A stretch of DNA of 7,938 bases from JAWLFY01 sp964462125. GTDB lineage: Bacteria; Planctomycetota; Planctomycetia; Pirellulales; Pirellulaceae. Location of the stretch: positions 1-7,938 of the forward strand of contig CAYWXT010000260.1 in NCBI GenBank assembly GCA_964462125.1. Direction: 5' to 3'. Shown one piece after another: positions 7,510-7,938 of this stretch (positions are counted from its first letter, which is position 1; each line of letters begins with the position of its first letter). Below the pieces are notes generated by a model that was not told the DNA's origin, did not search any database, and saw only the letters and a list, made by a program, of their open reading frames with translations. The position numbers and the translations under genes were made by a program.

Positions 7510-7547
7510 TTCCCATAAGACCTTGAATTTCCCGCGAAACGCCAAGT

Positions 7548-7567
7548 GGCTTGCGCCGCACCGTTAC
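7548..7567 (-). repeat. Degenerate inverted copy of the intergenic repeat
   Basis: The reverse complement of this stretch, GTAACGGTGCGGCGCAAGCC, matches the left part of the 42-base repeat at 18 of 20 positions. It lies about 40 bases right of the direct pair and in opposite orientation, so the three copies could form a larger hairpin. Similarity fades beyond 20 bases. Confidence 0.7.
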
Positions 7568-7573
7568 GAACGA

Positions 7574-7595
7574 CCACCTCGGGTGGCTAGGTTTT
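7574..7595 (+). terminator. Weak candidate intrinsic terminator
   Basis: CCACC at 7574-7578 pairs with GGTGG at 7582-7586 across a 3-base loop, and TTTT follows at 7592-7595 after a 5-base spacer. The stem is short and the T-run is poor and displaced. It is in a fitting place to end the fliK transcript but could easily be chance in GC-rich DNA. Confidence 0.25.
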
Positions 7596-7658
7596 CGAAC
7601 AGGGCCCCCAGCCAACGTCCCCGATTGCTCTCGTCACCGGCAGATCTCGATCCGTACA

Positions 7659-7674
7659 AGGGGCTTCGAATGCA
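7659..7674 (+). promoter_or_regulatory. Possible sigma-54-type promoter (-24/-12)
   Basis: AGGGGC, five bases, then ATGCA keeps the invariant GG and GC with the correct spacing, against a consensus of TGGCAC-N5-TTGCA. The -12 half matches 4 of 5; the -24 half only 3 of 6. It would start transcription about 50 bases before the next gene. Sigma-54 controls flagellar hook genes in many bacteria, but a match of this quality may be chance. Confidence 0.2.
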
Positions 7675-7721
7675 GGGGGCCTGGGTACCGAGAAGCCCGA
7701 ATCAATTACCGAGACCTACGC

Positions 7722-7726
7722 GAGGA
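7722..7726 (+). promoter_or_regulatory. Ribosome binding site of the repeat-protein gene
   Basis: GAGGA lies 9 bases before ATG 7736 and supports that start and the reality of the gene. Confidence 0.6.
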
Positions 7727-7735
7727 CGACACGTC

Positions 7736-7938
7736 ATGTCAGCGATCGGACAATCCGGATCAGCCGCGTTCGCGGCTCAGGAAGCGGCAGAGCAACTGGG
7801 CGCCGGCGGTGCCGGGATCGCAGCACAGAACGCGGCGGGGCAACTGGGCGCGGGCGGTGCTGGGATCGCGGCTCAGGAAGCGGCGGGGCAACTGGGCGCG
7901 GGCGGTGCTGGGATCGCAGCTCAGAACGCGGCGGGGCA
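7736..7938 (+). CDS. Alanine/glycine-rich tandem-repeat protein, N-terminal part; flgD by position
   Basis: Only the first 67 codons are in the window; the frame is open at the right edge. It starts MSAIGQSGSAAFAAQEAAEQ and then runs in 16-residue repeats of the type AAQNAAGQLGAGGAGI from residue 13 onward. There is no signal peptide or membrane segment in the visible part; a polar, Ser/Ala/Gln-rich start would suit a flagellar type III export substrate. In the Bacillus-type order seen here, the gene after fliK is the hook-cap gene flgD, so an FlgD with an unusual repeat N-terminus is the leading guess. The conserved FlgD motif region is not reached, so the identity is unproven. Alternatives are another secreted or structural flagellar protein, or an unrelated repeat protein. 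The start is supported by a Shine-Dalgarno and by codon-phased repeats. Confidence 0.65.
   Translation, partial: MSAIGQSGSAAFAAQEAAEQLGAGGAGIAAQNAAGQLGAGGAGIAAQEAAGQLGAGGAGIAAQNAAG
7772..7938 (+). repeat. 48-base in-frame tandem repeat (3.5 units, continues past the edge)
   Basis: Units start at 7772, 7820, 7868 and 7916 (partial). Units 1 and 3 encode AAQEAA, units 2 and 4 AAQNAA, giving a 96-base higher-order period. Units 2 and 3 are identical over their last 36 bases, including synonymous positions, which indicates recent duplication or gene conversion. Unit 1 differs more (GAG for GGG in one codon and several silent changes). Confidence 0.92.

Larger units (their letters stand above)
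7328..7735. other. Intergenic region of 408 bases with palindromic repeats
   Basis: I see no credible gene between the fliK stop and the next start. The left part (7328-7380) shows nothing. Positions 7381-7410 hold a palindromic element, 7426-7509 a direct repeat pair and 7548-7567 a degenerate inverted copy. The right part holds a short hairpin before a T-run and a long-range inverted repeat (GGCCCCC at 7603-7609, GGGGGCC at 7675-7681). Short frames across it, including one on the - strand at 7040-7615, are composed of repeat translations and antisense fliK, and are not taken as genes. Confidence 0.8.

Noticed and set aside
7040..7615. Open frame on the - strand (191 codons) crossing the fliK end and the intergenic repeats
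   Set aside because: Its internal peptide repeat is only the translation of the 42-base palindromic repeat, and the rest is antisense fliK.

Overview
This window is a stretch of a bacterial flagellar basal-body and export gene cluster, all on the + strand. The order is fliF (3' part only), fliG, fliH, fliI, fliJ, a MotE/YlxF-like membrane coiled-coil gene, fliK, a 408-base intergenic region with repeats, and the first 67 codons of an alanine/glycine-rich repeat protein that runs off the right edge. It is the same order as in the Bacillus fla/che operon (fliF-fliG-fliH-fliI-fliJ-ylxF-fliK-flgD). That makes flgD the positional expectation for the last gene, although its visible sequence does not prove this.

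The DNA is GC-rich by eye. The proteins are divergent members of their families: FliG and FliK are unusually long, with Ser/Asp/Ala-rich low-complexity segments. This style, together with small GC-rich palindromic intergenic repeats, suggests a planctomycete of the Rhodopirellula/Pirellulales type. That is an inference from style, not from a marker gene.

Layout. Positions 1-671 hold the C-terminal part of the MS-ring protein FliF, with its second transmembrane helix and the FliG-binding tail. Positions 798-2195 hold FliG, the switch/rotor protein. Positions 2204-4773 hold the soluble export ATPase module FliH-FliI-FliJ, tightly packed. Positions 4770-5426 hold a single-pass membrane protein overlapping fliJ by 4 bases. 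Positions 5477-7327 hold FliK, the hook-length ruler. The genes from fliG to fliK look like one transcription unit because gaps are overlapping or at most 50 bases. The 408-base gap after fliK breaks this pattern. It carries a 30-base palindromic element, a 42-base direct tandem repeat and a degenerate inverted third copy, followed by weak candidate terminator and promoter signals.

How the genes work together: FliF forms the MS ring, FliG binds its C-terminal tail and transmits torque, FliH/FliI/FliJ deliver substrates to the export gate, and FliK sets hook length and switches export specificity. The most notable points are three. FliG has lost most of the canonical charged torque-helix residues and carries a long low-complexity linker. 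The intergenic repeats share a GGC-GNRA-GCC hairpin core. The terminal gene carries a 48-base tandem repeat with an alternating 96-base higher-order period. I found no sign of a wholly new system; the window is a divergent flagellar operon with unusual accessory sequence.
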